A DNA stretch of 6,339 nucleotides from Thiotrichales bacterium (GTDB lineage Bacteria > Pseudomonadota > Gammaproteobacteria > Thiomicrospirales > Thiomicrospiraceae): assembly GCA_014763835.1 (NCBI GenBank), contig JACXUQ010000082.1, positions 1-6,339 of the forward strand, in the 5' to 3' direction. The translations under genes were made by a program, and so were the position numbers. Position 1 is the stretch's first letter; the number at the start of each line of letters is the position of its first letter. Shown one piece after another: positions 6,259-6,339 of the stretch. Under the pieces are notes generated by a model. That model was not told where the DNA came from. It ran no database searches and was given only the letters and a program-made list of their open reading frames with translations.

Positions 6259-6339
6259 ATGGCTACACGAATAAAAATGGTTAAAAATAGCCTGATTTTT
6301 GTTGAAAAACTTGCTAATAGCGAGCTATTAGCTGCGTTT
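6259..6339 (+). CDS. Unrecognised reading frame truncated by the window end
   Basis: From ATG 6259 a plus-strand frame stays open for 27 codons to the last base, beginning MATRIKMVKNSL and ending in NSELLAAF. ATG 6277 in the same frame is an alternative start. I do not recognise the product. No convincing Shine-Dalgarno sits at the right distance: GAG directly touches the ATG and AGAGAG is too far upstream. The antisense frame of the same bases is also open from the window edge to a TGA near 6241. The AT-rich sequence contains a palindrome that may be a terminator. It may be the 5' end of a divergent gene, part of a dispersed repeat, or plain intergenic DNA. Confidence 0.25.
   Translation, partial: MATRIKMVKNSLIFVEKLANSELLAAF
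6306..6332 (-). terminator. Palindrome with minus-strand T-run, putative intrinsic terminator
   Basis: GCTAATAGC (6313-6321) and GCTATTAGC (6324-6332) are exact reverse complements around a central GA, giving an 8-bp RNA stem with a 4-nt loop. Read on the minus strand, the hairpin is followed after AAG by five T residues (6306-6310). This fits a rho-independent terminator for a minus-strand gene ending just beyond the right edge. The stem is AT-rich, so strength is uncertain, and the same bases fall inside the open plus-strand frame that starts at 6259. Confidence 0.4.

Noticed and set aside
1..6339. CRISPR arrays, tRNA or rRNA genes, insertion sequences, toxin-antitoxin or phage-defence genes.
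   Set aside because: No spaced direct repeats, cloverleaf-like sequences, transposase motifs or defence domains were seen; nearly the whole window is accounted for by housekeeping genes.

Overview
The window looks like chromosomal core sequence from a motile gammaproteobacterium. RF1, PrmC, MoeB and ParC all resemble their Escherichia coli counterparts closely when compared from memory. The order prfA-prmC-moeB is the one I recall from Pseudomonas, where murI follows; here murI is absent from that position. The proton-type MotA/MotB pair points to a flagellated bacterium. Coding DNA is moderately GC-rich, and the right-hand intergenic end is clearly AT-rich. I cannot name the genus.

Left block, plus strand, 1-1879: the 3' end of prfA (release factor 1), then prmC (methyltransferase that modifies release factors), then moeB (adenylyltransferase that activates the molybdopterin synthase sulfur carrier). 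The genes are 9 nt apart and then overlapping by 11 nt, so this is very likely one transcription unit. RF1 and PrmC are enzyme and substrate; MoeB belongs to an unrelated cofactor pathway.

Right block, minus strand, read from right to left, 6140-1890: a small CxxC heavy-metal-associated (HMA) protein, parC (topoisomerase IV subunit A), motA and motB (flagellar stator). The gaps are 43, 89 and 21 nt, with no strong terminator between genes, so they may be co-transcribed. The two blocks converge with only 10 nt between the moeB and motB stop codons.

Right end, 6141-6339: an AT-rich non-coding leader of the HMA gene, then an unrecognised plus-strand reading frame that opens with ATG at 6259 and runs off the window. 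A 20-bp palindrome lies inside that frame; with a T-run on the minus side it could instead be the terminator of a gene lying to the right.

No obviously new system is present. The most unusual signal is a perfect 12-bp inverted repeat inside prmC. It coincides with an in-frame stretch of about 15 residues absent from E. coli PrmC, and it overlaps a second, terminator-like hairpin.
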